Made by a program: the position numbers and the translations under genes. The notes below the pieces were generated by a model. It had not been told where the DNA came from. It did no database searches and saw nothing but the letters and a program-made list of their open reading frames with translations. From 3-1-20CM-4-69-9 sp963833655 (GTDB lineage: Bacteria > Actinomycetota > Thermoleophilia > Gaiellales > Gaiellaceae): DNA of 64,000 nucleotides. The stretch spans positions 434,001 through 498,000 of the forward strand of contig CAWHYL010000004.1 in the NCBI GenBank assembly GCA_963833655.1, given 5' to 3'. Position 1 is the first letter of the stretch; each line of letters opens with the position of its first letter. Below, piece after piece: positions 24,836 to 33,269 of the stretch.

Positions 24836-26700
24836 GAAAAGTCCGGCTTGCCGCCGCCGGGCTCGCACTCACCTTCCTCGCACTCCCGGCCGCCGCCATG
24901 GCTGCGGTCGAGGTGCGGAGTGTCGATGCGAACTCCTACCCGACCGTCGCTGCGACGATCGTGACGTCGAAGATCTCGCGGACCGCGCCGGTCGTGACCG
25001 AGAACGGGCAGCCCGTCGTCGGAGTCACTGCGGCGACCCTCGCGAACGGCACGTCGACGGTCCTGGCAATCGACCGTTCACAGTCGATGAAGGGCAAGCC
25101 GCTCGCACAGGCTGTCGCAGCCGCGCGCGCGTTCGTCCAGGCACGCCCGGCCGGCGACCGGATCGCAGTCACCTCGTTCGCGACGTCGGCGAAGCTCCTG
25201 ACGAGCTTCTCGCCCGACTCCTCGGATGCCCTCAGCGCGCTCAGCGGGATCAAGGTCGATCCCCAGCAGGGAACGACGCTCTATGACGACCTCGTCCTGG
25301 CGTCGCAGAAGCAAGCTCACTCTCCCTTCGCGGGCCGCGTCACGATCATCGTCACCGACGGGAACGAGACGCGGAGCAAGGCGTCGCTCGAGGACGCGAT
25401 CGCCGCCGCCCGCGCTGCGCGCAGCGCGGTCTACGTCATCGCCATCGAGAGCCCTCAGTTCAATCCCGCGCCGCTCCAGCAGATCGCAAGCCAGACCGGC
25501 GGGCGCTACTTCGGCACCCACTCGAGCGCAGAGATCGCCGGAGTGTACGCGGCGATCGCAAAGGAGCTCGCGCGGACGTGGCGTGTCGAATACCTCACCG
25601 CTGCGCGGCCGGGCGATCACATCAACGTCGCTGCGTCGGTGCCGGGCGAGGGGTCGGCGTCCGGAGCGATCACCGTTCCCGGCCCGCGGCCGACCGATTC
25701 CGCACCGTCGAAGCTCGTCCCGAAGGGCGCCTACGGTCCGACCGGCCCGCTCGGCATCGCCGCGATCGTCTCGTTCCTCGTTCTGCTCGCGACGCTGTTC
25801 ACGCTCGCCGGCATCCGCGGCTCGTGGGTGCGCAGCCGGATCTCGGTGCACGTCGGCGAGACGCGCGCCACGTCGAAAGCCGCGCGCAAGGAGAAGCGGG
25901 TGGAGATGCTGGCGAACCTCTTCCGGCTGACGGAGAAGCTGTTCGGCAAGCTGGCGGTCTGGCATCGCATCAGCAAGATGCTCGAGCGCGCCGACGTGCC
26001 GCTGCGCACGGTCGAGTTCTTCTGGATCGAGATCGGCGCGGTGATCGTCGCGTTCGTCCTCGGCACCATCATCGGCGGCGGAATCCCGTTGGTGCTCGCG
26101 CTCATGGTGATCGCCGGCGCGATCCCGTACGCCGTCGTCTGGATGAAGATGCGCAAGCGGCTCCGCGCCTTCGAGGATCAGCTGCCGGACCTGCTGATCA
26201 CGATCGCAGCGTCGCTGAAAGCCGGACACTCGTTCAAGCAGGGCCTCCAGGCCGTCGTCGACGAGGGCCATCCGCCGGCGAACGCGGAGATCAAGCGCGT
26301 GCTGACGGAGACGTCGCTCGGCCGGTCGATGGACGACGCCCTGGCGGAGATGGCAGACCGTGTCGGTTCGGCGAACTTCGAGTTCGCGATCACCGCCGTG
26401 ACGATTCAGCGCCAGGTCGGCGGTTCGCTCGCGTCCCTCTTCGACATGGTCGCCGACACCGTCCGGCAGCGCCAGCAGTTCGCTCGCAAGATCCGCGCCT
26501 TGACCGCGATGGGGCGGATGTCTGCGTACACGCTGATCGCCATCCCGTTCTTCATCGCGGGCGCTGTGACGCTCTTGAACCGCGGCTACATGCGCCCGCT
26601 CTACTTCACGACGCCCGGCCGCTTCCTGATCTTGCTCGGCTTCGTGATGATGGGGCTCGGCACCCTTTTCCTGAAAAAGATCGTCTCCTTCCGAGGTTGA
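24832..26700 (+). CDS. TadB-like type II/IV secretion F-domain protein fused to an N-terminal VWA domain
   Basis: 622 residues. Signal peptide 1-25, then a von Willebrand factor A domain (about 70-270) with an intact MIDAS: DRSQS at 81-85 and a later VTDGNE Asp. A membrane helix near 300-320 leads into a TadB part (about 345-622) with T2SSF helices (DQLPDLLITIAASLKAGHSFKQG) and two C-terminal membrane segments. Plain TadB is about 280-320 residues, so the VWA half is an addition that would sit outside the membrane. It may bind pilus or wall ligands through a metal ion, linking the inner-membrane platform to the pilus; this is inference. ATGA overlap with tadA. Confidence 0.9.
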   Translation: MRKVRLAAAGLALTFLALPAAAMAAVEVRSVDANSYPTVAATIVTSKISRTAPVVTENGQPVVGVTAATLANGTSTVLAIDRSQSMKGKPLAQAVAAARAFVQARPAGDRIAVTSFATSAKLLTSFSPDSSDALSALSGIKVDPQQGTTLYDDLVLASQKQAHSPFAGRVTIIVTDGNETRSKASLEDAIAAARAARSAVYVIAIESPQFNPAPLQQIASQTGGRYFGTHSSAEIAGVYAAIAKELARTWRVEYLTAARPGDHINVAASVPGEGSASGAITVPGPRPTDSAPSKLVPKGAYGPTGPLGIAAIVSFLVLLATLFTLAGIRGSWVRSRISVHVGETRATSKAARKEKRVEMLANLFRLTEKLFGKLAVWHRISKMLERADVPLRTVEFFWIEIGAVIVAFVLGTIIGGGIPLVLALMVIAGAIPYAVVWMKMRKRLRAFEDQLPDLLITIAASLKAGHSFKQGLQAVVDEGHPPANAEIKRVLTETSLGRSMDDALAEMADRVGSANFEFAITAVTIQRQVGGSLASLFDMVADTVRQRQQFARKIRALTAMGRMSAYTLIAIPFFIAGAVTLLNRGYMRPLYFTTPGRFLILLGFVMMGLGTLFLKKIVSFRG

Positions 26701-26704
26701 TGCC

Positions 26705-27604
26705 ATGCTTTTGATAGTCGCTATCGCAACCGTCGGCCTCGCGGCCTACTACCTCGCGGAGGTCGCCACCGCGCCGATGCGCACGCGCCGGAACCTCGTG
26801 CACCGCGCGGCCAACTACGGCAAGGACAAGGCCGCCGGCAAAGAGCTGCCGAAGTTCCGCGAGCGCATCATGCTCCCGCTGACGACGCAGATCGCGAAGC
26901 TGATGTTCAAGATCAATCCGAAGGCGTCGTCGGACGCCGTCGCGAAGAAGCTGATGGCCGCCGGACTGCGCAATGCCTCGCCGAACGGCTTCATCGCCTC
27001 GCAGGGTTTGTTCGCCCTCGGCGCCGGCTTCTTCGGGCTCGTGCTGTTGGGTGCCGCAAAGCCAGCCCTGGCGCCCGTGTTCGGGCTCCTGATGGGCGTG
27101 CTCGGCTTCATGGGGCCGAGCTTCGTCCTCAACGCGAAGATGCGCGCGCGGCAGGCCGCGGTTGCGGCCGAGCTTCCCGACGCGCTCGACCTGCTCTCCG
27201 TGAGCGTCGAGGCCGGTCTCGGCTTCGACGGCGCGGTGCAGAAGCTGACCGAGCACATGAGGGGCCCGCTGATCGAGGAGTTCGAGCTCGCGCTCGGCGA
27301 GATGCGCATCGGCGAGAGCCGCCAGGAGGCGCTGAAGAAGATGGCGGAGCGGAGCGCATCGCCCGAGATGGCGAGCTTCGTCCGCGCGATCATCCAGGCC
27401 GACCAGCTCGGTATCTCGCTGGGTCGCATCCTCCGCATCCAGGCCGGTGACACGCGGCTGAAGCGTCAGCTGCTGGCCGAGGAGAAGGCGATGAAGGCGC
27501 CGATCAAGATGCTGTTCCCGACGGTCCTGTTCATCTTCCCGGCGATGTTCATCGTCATCCTCGGGCCGGCGTTCCTCAACCTCTCGAAGATCTTCAAGTT
27601 CTAG
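26705..27604 (+). CDS. tadC: TadC-like pilus assembly platform protein
   Basis: 299 residues with an N-terminal membrane segment, two central ones, a T2SSF domain (ELPDALDLLSVSVEAGLGFDGAVQ) and a C-terminal hydrophobic pair (LFPTVLFIFPAMFIVILGPAF). It is the partner of TadB in the inner-membrane platform. The start lies four bases after the VWA-TadB stop. Confidence 0.94.
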   Translation: MLLIVAIATVGLAAYYLAEVATAPMRTRRNLVHRAANYGKDKAAGKELPKFRERIMLPLTTQIAKLMFKINPKASSDAVAKKLMAAGLRNASPNGFIASQGLFALGAGFFGLVLLGAAKPALAPVFGLLMGVLGFMGPSFVLNAKMRARQAAVAAELPDALDLLSVSVEAGLGFDGAVQKLTEHMRGPLIEEFELALGEMRIGESRQEALKKMAERSASPEMASFVRAIIQADQLGISLGRILRIQAGDTRLKRQLLAEEKAMKAPIKMLFPTVLFIFPAMFIVILGPAFLNLSKIFKF

Positions 27605-27611
27605 GGATCGA

Positions 27612-29672
27612 GTGGCTGTGGCCGAGAGCGAAGGCGGGTTCGGGTCTGGCCTTCGGGCCAAGCTCGCGAAGGAGACAGACGACCCGAGGTCTCCCGGCGA
27701 GGCGATCGCCGCTGCCGCCGACGGCAGCCCGGACGTCGAGCTGCTGCGCGCCGACCTGACGGCGTCGCTCAGGCGTGAGCAGGGCCTGCGTTCGTCGCTG
27801 CACGAGCAGGTCGAGGTGTCCGGGCGCGAAGTGCGTCTCGAGCAGGACATCGCGGGCCAGGCCGCCGCGCTCGACGCGCGCGCCGCCGCGCTCACGTCGA
27901 CCGAGGCCGAGCTCGAGGAACGCGAACGACAGATCGCACAGCGGCTCGCCGAGCTCGACAGCGCGCTCGAGGAGCGGGAGCGGCTCGCGAAGCTCGAGGC
28001 GCAGATCGCCGAGCGCGAGCAGCTGGTTGACCTGAAGGTGCACGAGCTGAAGACGGCGGACGAGCAGCGCGCGGCCGAGGCGAAGGACTGGAAGGAGAAG
28101 GTCGAGGACCTGACGCGCCGCGAGAAGGAGCTCGCGCACGCAGAGGCGCGCATCGGCACGGCGCGCACGGAGTCGGAGAAGCGTCACGAGAAGCTGATCA
28201 AGGCGCTCGAAGAGAGCGAGAAGAAGGCGCGGGTGGCCGAAGAGGAGGCGCGCGCACTCGAGAAGAAGCTCGCGGAGCGCGAGCAGAAGCTCGCCAAGGC
28301 CGAGCAGGAGACGACGCAGGGACGCGTCCAGCTCGAGGCGCGCGAGAAGGTCATCGCGAAGCGCGAGGCCGAGACGACTGCCGAGGTCGGCAAGAGCGAA
28401 GCGCTCGTCTCGGCGCGCGCACGTGAGCTCGACCGGCGCGAGCTCGAGCTCAACACGAAGGCAAGCGAGCTGGCCGCGCGTGTTCAGGAGCTCGAGCAGG
28501 AGGCGAACGAGCACACGAAGACGCTCGAGGAGGCGCGCAGGCAGGGTGAAGAGGCGCGCAAGATCTTCCAGCGGCTCGAGGAGCGCGAGAAGCAGGTCGC
28601 GTCACTCGAGAAGGGAGCCGCGCAGGCACGGGCCGAGATCGACGCGCGCGACAAGATGCTCGCGAAGCGCGAGCAGGAGCTCGGTGCGGTGACGGGCGCC
28701 GAAGGTGAGCTGGCAGCACGCGCGCGGGAGCTCGACGAGCGTGAGCTCGCGCTGACGAACAGGGCGAACGAGCTCGCCGCTCGCATGGAGCAGCTGGAGC
28801 GCGAGACGGCCGAGCGTGCCGCGCAGCTCGATGCGGCACGGTCGCAGGAAGCCGAAGTGCGCTCCCTGCAGGAGGCGCTCGCACAGCGCGAGCAGCAGCT
28901 GACGGCGGCGCAGCGCGAGCTCGAACAGGGCCGCTCGCAGCTGCAGGCGCGTGAGCAGCAGATCGCCAAGCGCGAGGCGGAGGTCGCCGGCGCCAACGGC
29001 CGTGACGAGCGGCTCGCGGCACGTGCACGCGAGCTCGACCAGCGCGAGCTGGAACTGTCGACGCGAGCGACCGAGCTGGCGGCGCGCATCGAGCAGCTGG
29101 AGCGCGAGGCGACGCAGAGCAAGACCGTCGCACAGGACGCGCTCGCGAAGCTCGCCGACATCGACCGCCGCGAGTCGGAGCTGATCGCGCGCGAAGCCGA
29201 GTTCCACCGCACGGAGGCGACGCTGCGCCGCGAGCTCGAGGACGCGCGCAAGCCCGAGGTCGACGAGCTCGCCGAGCGGCGGCTCAAGGCGCGCGACGAC
29301 GAGCTGGCGGCACGCGAAGCCGCGCTGAACAAGGCGGAGCAGGCGATCCTCGCGTCGCGGAGCCGCGCAGAAGGGAAGGAGAAGGGCCTCGACGAGCGCG
29401 AGCACGTTCTCGCCGGCCGCGCCAAGGAGCTCGAGGAGCGAGAGGCCGCCCTCAACCTGCGCGAAGCGCAGCTCGAGGCCGAGTTCGAGGTCCGCGAGCA
29501 GCGGCTCGAGCAGCGCGAGAAGGCCGGCGCCGAGCTCGAGGCTCAGCTCTCGTCGCGCGAGAGCGACCTCTCCATGTACGTCGCCCAGCTCCAGGAGAAC
29601 TTCGACCGGCGCGAAGCCGAGTGGTGGTCCAAGCAGCTCGGCGGTTCCGCTAGCCAGCCTCCGGCTGCCTAG
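27612..29672 (+). CDS. Large coiled-coil protein with three ~102-residue repeats
   Basis: 686 residues, no signal peptide or membrane segment, almost entirely heptad-patterned and rich in Glu, Arg, Ala and Leu. Residues 221-322, 323-423 and about 424-524 are three diverged copies of one unit, each with an AKRE core and ARELDxREL followed by ELAARxxxLExE. Start GTG at 27612 lies seven bases after tadC, so it is probably the last gene of the Tad operon. A cytoskeletal or scaffolding role for the pilus machine is plausible; no specific family is recognised, and similarity to SMC-like or tropomyosin-like proteins would be compositional. Confidence 0.8.
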   Translation: MAVAESEGGFGSGLRAKLAKETDDPRSPGEAIAAAADGSPDVELLRADLTASLRREQGLRSSLHEQVEVSGREVRLEQDIAGQAAALDARAAALTSTEAELEERERQIAQRLAELDSALEERERLAKLEAQIAEREQLVDLKVHELKTADEQRAAEAKDWKEKVEDLTRREKELAHAEARIGTARTESEKRHEKLIKALEESEKKARVAEEEARALEKKLAEREQKLAKAEQETTQGRVQLEAREKVIAKREAETTAEVGKSEALVSARARELDRRELELNTKASELAARVQELEQEANEHTKTLEEARRQGEEARKIFQRLEEREKQVASLEKGAAQARAEIDARDKMLAKREQELGAVTGAEGELAARARELDERELALTNRANELAARMEQLERETAERAAQLDAARSQEAEVRSLQEALAQREQQLTAAQRELEQGRSQLQAREQQIAKREAEVAGANGRDERLAARARELDQRELELSTRATELAARIEQLEREATQSKTVAQDALAKLADIDRRESELIAREAEFHRTEATLRRELEDARKPEVDELAERRLKARDDELAAREAALNKAEQAILASRSRAEGKEKGLDEREHVLAGRAKELEEREAALNLREAQLEAEFEVREQRLEQREKAGAELEAQLSSRESDLSMYVAQLQENFDRREAEWWSKQLGGSASQPPAA
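28272..29183 (+). repeat. Three tandem ~305-bp coding repeats in the coiled-coil gene
   Basis: Units begin at 28272, 28578 and 28881 (102 and 101 codons apart). They share the order EREQ/EREK...QLEAREK-like, AKRE, ARELDxREL, ELAARxxxLExE. They are diverged enough to be old internal duplications. Confidence 0.75.
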
Positions 29673-29683
29673 CCGATTTCAGC

Positions 29684-29874
29684 TACGCCACTTCGCGGGG
29701 AACGCGCGCGGGCGGAGCCCGCGCGCTCTCGTGGTGCTGGGCGGTTGTTCTCTTCCGTGCGGCGCGAGCAGGCTTCGCGTGCTCGCGTCGCATCAGTTCG
29801 CCTCCGCGGAAGCTTCGCTTCCGCTCCGGCCTTGACGGGGTCTGGCCCTGAAGGGCCTGACCCCAGCCTTTCGC
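29684..29874 (+). repeat. Dispersed multi-hairpin repeat, copy A
   Basis: The intergenic region between the coiled-coil and sigma-factor genes. In order it holds a hairpin GCGCGCGGGC-GGA-GCCCGCGCGC (29704-29726), a linker ending TCTCTTCCGTGCGGCGCG, a hairpin GCGGCGCGAGCA/TGCTCGCGTCGC, a hairpin GCGGAAGC/GCTTCCGC, and a GGGGTCTGGCCC/GGGCCTGACCCC palindrome followed by AGCCTTTCGC. A second partial GCAGACCCCAGCCTTTC follows at 29906. Copies occur at 32982, 38236 and 61250. Confidence 0.8.
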
Positions 29875-29942
29875 GGTGAAGAGCTTTCGTTTGAACTGCT
29901 GAGGGGCAGACCCCAGCCTTTCCCTACGTCACAATTCGGGCA

Positions 29943-30506
29943 ATGGCGTCAACACTCAGCGACAGCCAGCTGGTCGCGCGCTGCCGCGCAGGTGACCAGC
30001 AGGCGTGGCAGGAGCTGGTCGAGCGCTTCTCGCGCTACGTCTACGCGATCTCGATCCAGGCGTTCCGGCTCCCGGAAGCCGATGCCGAGGACGTGTTCCA
30101 AGAAGTGTTCGCGCGCGCGTACCAGCATCTCGACAAGCTGCGCGACGACTCCGCCGTGCGGCCCTGGCTTGCCCAGCTCACGCGGCGCCTCTGCATCGAC
30201 CGACTGCGCGCGACGTCCCGCGAGCGTCCGGCGGCGGAAGAGGAGCTCTTCCTGACGGAGACCGACGACACGCTGGCGGTGCTCGACGATGCGCTGACGA
30301 TCCACGAGGCGCTGGCCGCCGCACCGGGGCACTGCCGCGAGATCCTCGACCGCTTCTTCGCCCGCGACGAGAGCTACAAGACGATCGGCGAGGCGCTCGA
30401 CCTCCCCTCCGGAACGATCGCCAGCCGCATCTCACGCTGCCTTTCTCGTCTTCGTGCCTTCCTCGAGGGAAGAAGCGACGGCTCTGCACCGTCTGGTGCT
30501 CGATGA
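29943..30506 (+). CDS. ECF-type RNA polymerase sigma factor
   Basis: 187 residues. The sigma-70 region 2 (about 12-85) includes DAEDVFQEVFARAYQHLDKLRD and RPWLAQLTRRLCIDRLR. Region 4 (about 118-172) has the helix-turn-helix ESYKTIGEALDLPSGTIASRISRCLSRLR. Directs RNA polymerase to a small regulon. The four-base overlap with the next small gene suggests that this neighbour is its regulator. No transmembrane anti-sigma gene follows, so the signal may be cytosolic. Confidence 0.93.
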   Translation: MASTLSDSQLVARCRAGDQQAWQELVERFSRYVYAISIQAFRLPEADAEDVFQEVFARAYQHLDKLRDDSAVRPWLAQLTRRLCIDRLRATSRERPAAEEELFLTETDDTLAVLDDALTIHEALAAAPGHCREILDRFFARDESYKTIGEALDLPSGTIASRISRCLSRLRAFLEGRSDGSAPSGAR

Positions 30507-30757
30507 CCGCTTACGACGAACAGCGCCTCGCCAAGCTCATCCGCGCGCTGCCGCCTGCCCCTGCGGGCTGGGTGCGCGCAGCGCAGGAGCTGCCGTTCGC
30601 GCGTGGAGAGCTCGACGACATCGTCGCCCGCGCCGAGGCCGACGCCGCCTTCCGCGAGCGGCTCATCGCCGACCTCGAGGGTGCGCTCGCAGCCGAGGGC
30701 TACGAGCGCGACCGGGCGGTCGTCGCCGCGCTCCGCGCGCGCCTCGGCTCCGACTAG
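30503..30757 (+). CDS. Small protein translationally coupled to the ECF sigma factor
   Basis: 84 residues overlapping the sigma-factor stop as ATGA. It is soluble and helical, acidic in the middle (ELDDIVARAEADAAFRERLIADLEGALAAEGY). It lacks the HxxxCxxC motif of zinc anti-sigma factors. Position suggests an anti-sigma or co-regulator role, but no family is recognised. Confidence 0.65.
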   Translation: MTAYDEQRLAKLIRALPPAPAGWVRAAQELPFARGELDDIVARAEADAAFRERLIADLEGALAAEGYERDRAVVAALRARLGSD

Positions 30758-30771
30758 CGCAGAATCGCACC

Positions 30772-31275
30772 ATGCAGGCGCCCTCCGGAGGCGGGCCGTT
30801 CGCGGCGCGTGTGACCGCGGCCGCAGCAATGCTGCTGGCCGACATCGCGCGCGCCTCGGCGTCGACCTGGTCGGAGGCACGCGGCATCGCCGCACAGGCG
30901 GAGTCGCTGCACGACCGTGCCTCGCCGCTCGCCGACCTCTCCGCCCAGGCGTATGCCGACGCGCTGGAGGCAGAGGGCGGCGATTACGAGCTCGGGCGCG
31001 CGTACGCAAAGGCGGCCGAGCCGCCGCTCCGGATCGCCGAGGCCGCTGCGGCCGTCGCCGAGCTGGCCGCGTACGTCGCCGAGCACGTCGAGCCCGCGCG
31101 TCGCGCGGACGCCGTCAGCGCGGGCCTGGTCGCAGCGGGCTGCGCCCATGCGGCCGCCGAGCTCGTGGCGGTCAACCTCACGATGGCGGCGAACGACGAC
31201 CGTGTCCGCCGCGCGAACCTCCTCGCGGAGGAAGCCGCCCGCACCGCGAGCGCGGCACGGGCGGCTCGGGAGTAG
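30772..31275 (+). CDS. Cyclodeaminase/cyclohydrolase (FTCD_C)-like protein
   Basis: 167 residues resembling the FTCD C-terminal domain/FchA family (PF04961): an N-terminal SGGGPFAARVTAAAAM, a central Asp/Tyr region, AAEPPLRIAEAAAAVAELA, and the strongly typical ADAVSAGLVAAGCAHAAAELVAVNL. Known members act on formimino- or methenyl-tetrahydrofolate. Family proteins are about 180-210 residues, so this is a short form. Its nucleotide ligand residues cannot be confirmed by eye. It lies 14 bases after the sigma-linked gene and may be in the same transcript. Confidence 0.75.
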   Translation: MQAPSGGGPFAARVTAAAAMLLADIARASASTWSEARGIAAQAESLHDRASPLADLSAQAYADALEAEGGDYELGRAYAKAAEPPLRIAEAAAAVAELAAYVAEHVEPARRADAVSAGLVAAGCAHAAAELVAVNLTMAANDDRVRRANLLAEEAARTASAARAARE

Positions 31276-31276
31276 A

Positions 31277-31462
31277 TCAGGCGGTAAGAACCGCCGGCCG
31301 TCGTGAGACGGTCCTAGCCCAGCGAAATGCCCTCGACCTCCTGTCCTCGTGCCGCTCTCGCGTCCCCTCTTGCGCGATCGAGGCAAGCCGCTCCCGCGTC
31401 GCCTCGCGGATCAGATCCGCGTGACGGGCCCGAGCCAGCTCCTGGTGAGATTGAGGAAACAC
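31277..31462 (-). CDS. Possible small basic protein (weak)
   Basis: A 61-residue reading from GTG on the minus strand, Arg- and Glu-rich (LARARHADLIREATRERLASIA), in a 227-bp gap. The N-terminal half resembles short helical actinobacterial proteins, but composition alone could explain it and there is no clear ribosome site. The same gap contains a GGCGGTAAGAACCGCC hairpin just after 31280. Confidence 0.3.
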   Translation of the reverse strand: MFPQSHQELARARHADLIREATRERLASIAQEGTRERHEDRRSRAFRWARTVSRRPAVLTA

Positions 31463-31502
31463 TTCGACTACTGGACGAAGAACGGCTTACGCTTCTTCCG
31501 CG

Positions 31503-32324
31503 GTGACCGAAGAGCCTCTTCCCGCCTGGAGCCTCCCGACCGACGCGGTCGAGCGCATCGCGCTCCCCGAAGCGTGGCCCGGAGAGGTGACGCGCGAGTG
31601 GGCATGGGGAGGGGCGACGGGCGCCGGCGTGCGCGTCTGCGTCCTCGACAGCGGCGTCGAGCTCGATCACGGGCTGGTCGGCGAGGTACAGCAGTCGGTC
31701 GCGATCTCGCTCGACGGCGACGAAGTGATCGTGGACAACAAGGACACGGCGGGCGACCTCTGCGGGCACGGCACCGCCTGTGCAGGGATCGTGCGCGCGC
31801 TCGCGCCCGAGTGCGAGCTCGCCAGTGTGCGCGTCCTCGGAGCGGGCTTCACCGGCAGCGGCGCCGTCCTCCTCGAGGGTCTTCGCTGGGCGGTCGAGCA
31901 GGGCTACGACGTCATCAACATGAGCCTCTCGACCACGAAGCAGAAGTTCGCTTCGCTCCTGCACGAGCTCGCGGACACCGCATACTTCCGCCGGACGATG
32001 CTCGTCGCCTCGGCCCACAACATGCCGGTCGAGAGTTATCCCTGGCGCTTCTCGAGCGTGATCTCCGTCGGCAGCCACGACCAGCAGGATCCCTTCGTCT
32101 ACTACTACAACCCCACGCCGCCGGTCGAGTTCTTCGCGCGCGGAGTGGACGTGGAGGTCGCGTGGACCGGCGGCGGACGCGTCGTCTGCACCGGGAACAG
32201 CTTCGCGACACCGCACATCGCCGGCATCGCCGCGCTGATGCTCTCGAAGCACCGCGAGCTGACGCCGTTCCAGCTGAAGAGCCTGCTCTATCTGACCTCG
32301 ACGAACGTGGGAGGCGAGTCGTGA
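31503..32324 (+). CDS. Intracellular subtilisin-family (S8) serine protease
   Basis: 273 residues with a full S8 catalytic set: Asp49 (CVLDSGV), His89 (GHGTACAG), oxyanion Asn173 and Ser233 (GNSFATPHIAG). It has no signal peptide and no propeptide, so it should be active in the cytosol. Start GTG at 31503 follows TACGCT (31488-31493), nine bases upstream. The stop overlaps the GTG of a GAF-domain protein by four bases, which suggests a protease controlled by, or controlling, a small-molecule sensor. Confidence 0.92.
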   Translation: MTEEPLPAWSLPTDAVERIALPEAWPGEVTREWAWGGATGAGVRVCVLDSGVELDHGLVGEVQQSVAISLDGDEVIVDNKDTAGDLCGHGTACAGIVRALAPECELASVRVLGAGFTGSGAVLLEGLRWAVEQGYDVINMSLSTTKQKFASLLHELADTAYFRRTMLVASAHNMPVESYPWRFSSVISVGSHDQQDPFVYYYNPTPPVEFFARGVDVEVAWTGGGRVVCTGNSFATPHIAGIAALMLSKHRELTPFQLKSLLYLTSTNVGGES

Positions 32325-32953
32325 GCGAAGACCTGCGCAGCGCCGTCGCAGCGGGGGTGCTCGGCGCCGAGAAGGACTACCGCGAGCTGCTGCAGTCGAT
32401 CGTCGAGGTCGCCCGGGCGATCTTCCGCGCGAAGGCATCGTCGATCTTCCTGCTCGACGAGGCGACCGACGAGCTCGTCTTCGAGGCCGTCGCCGGCGAG
32501 GGCTCCGATTCGCTCGTCGGGCGACGCTTCCCGTCGAGCACCGGAATCGCAGGCTTCGTCCTCGTCAGCCGTCAGCCGCTCGTGATCGAGGACGTGCTGG
32601 AGGATCCACGCTTCTCCCGCGAGACGGCGGAGAGCACCGGGTTCGTCCCGAAGGGGCTGATGGCCGTGCCGCTGCTCCACGAGGAGCGGGCGCTGGGCGT
32701 TCTCGAAGTGCTCGACCGGCCGAGTGACGCGCGGTTCACGCTCGCGGAGATGGAGCTGCTCGGGCTGTTCGCGAACCAGGCGGCAATCGCGCTCGACCTG
32801 CTCCAGCGCGCCCGCCGCGCCCAGGAGGCGCTTGCGGACCAGGGCGACGTCGCCGTCCTCGCGCGGCTGGCGCAGAAGCTCGAAGACCGGCGAGCCGACG
32901 ACGAGGGCGCGGCGGCCGCAGAGTTCCTCGCCGCGCTCGAGAAGATCCTTTGA
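32321..32953 (+). CDS. GAF domain sensor protein coupled to the subtilase
   Basis: 210 residues. Residues about 18-165 form a GAF domain (LLQSIVEVARAIFRAKASSIFLLDEATDELVF..., STGIAGFVL, PLVIEDV, LMAVPLL, LGVLEVLDR). The C-terminal 45 residues are helical and acidic with no output domain, so it probably signals by protein contact. GTG at 32321 overlaps the protease stop (GTGA). Ligand unknown. Confidence 0.88.
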   Translation: MSEDLRSAVAAGVLGAEKDYRELLQSIVEVARAIFRAKASSIFLLDEATDELVFEAVAGEGSDSLVGRRFPSSTGIAGFVLVSRQPLVIEDVLEDPRFSRETAESTGFVPKGLMAVPLLHEERALGVLEVLDRPSDARFTLAEMELLGLFANQAAIALDLLQRARRAQEALADQGDVAVLARLAQKLEDRRADDEGAAAAEFLAALEKIL

Positions 32954-32981
32954 AGGGTCTCCCCAGCAGTTTGTGGTGCCC

Positions 32982-33180
32982 GGCGAAAGGCTGGGGTCAG
33001 ACCCCTTCGGGGTCAGACCCCGTGAAGGCCGGAGCGTAAGCCGCGGGCTTACGCGCAGGCGAACTGATGCGACGCGCGCACGCGTAGCCTGCGCGCGCCG
33101 CACGGAAGGGACAATCGCCCGCCGTCACTAAGAGCGCGCCGGCTTGGCCGGCGCGCGTTCAGCGCGAAGCGCCGCACCTC
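32982..33180 (-). repeat. Dispersed multi-hairpin repeat, copy B (inverted orientation)
   Basis: Most of the 316-bp gap after the GAF gene. Read on the minus strand it repeats copy A's order: hairpin GCGCGCCGGC-CAA-GCCGGCGCGC (33134-33156), TTGTCCCTTCCGTGCGGCGCG, GCGGCGCGCGCA/TGCGCGCGTCGC, a GCGTAAGCC/GGCTTACGC hairpin, GGGGTCTGACCCC twice, then AGCCTTTCGC. Stem sequences differ from copy A while pairing is kept. Confidence 0.8.
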
Positions 33181-33218
33181 CTTCAGCGGAAAGCGGCAGC
33201 TTTCGCTGTAGACGACGT

Positions 33219-33246
33219 CGAGCCCGGAAGCAAGCTTCCGGGCTCG
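33219..33246 (-). terminator. 13-bp stem-loop downstream of the VEAH microprotein gene
   Basis: CGAGCCCGGAAGC/GCTTCCGGGCTCG with a two-base centre forms a perfect hairpin 24 bases after the microprotein stop in its reading direction. It lacks a T-tract. It may terminate that transcript or be an additional module of the adjacent repeat. Confidence 0.5.
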
Positions 33247-33269
33247 AGTGTCAGGCGGTATGCCCGAAT

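Noticed and set aside
28272..29183. Periodic DNA repeats that could suggest a CRISPR-like or satellite array
   Set aside because: Units are about 305 bp, diverged and in frame; they are coding repeats of a coiled-coil protein.
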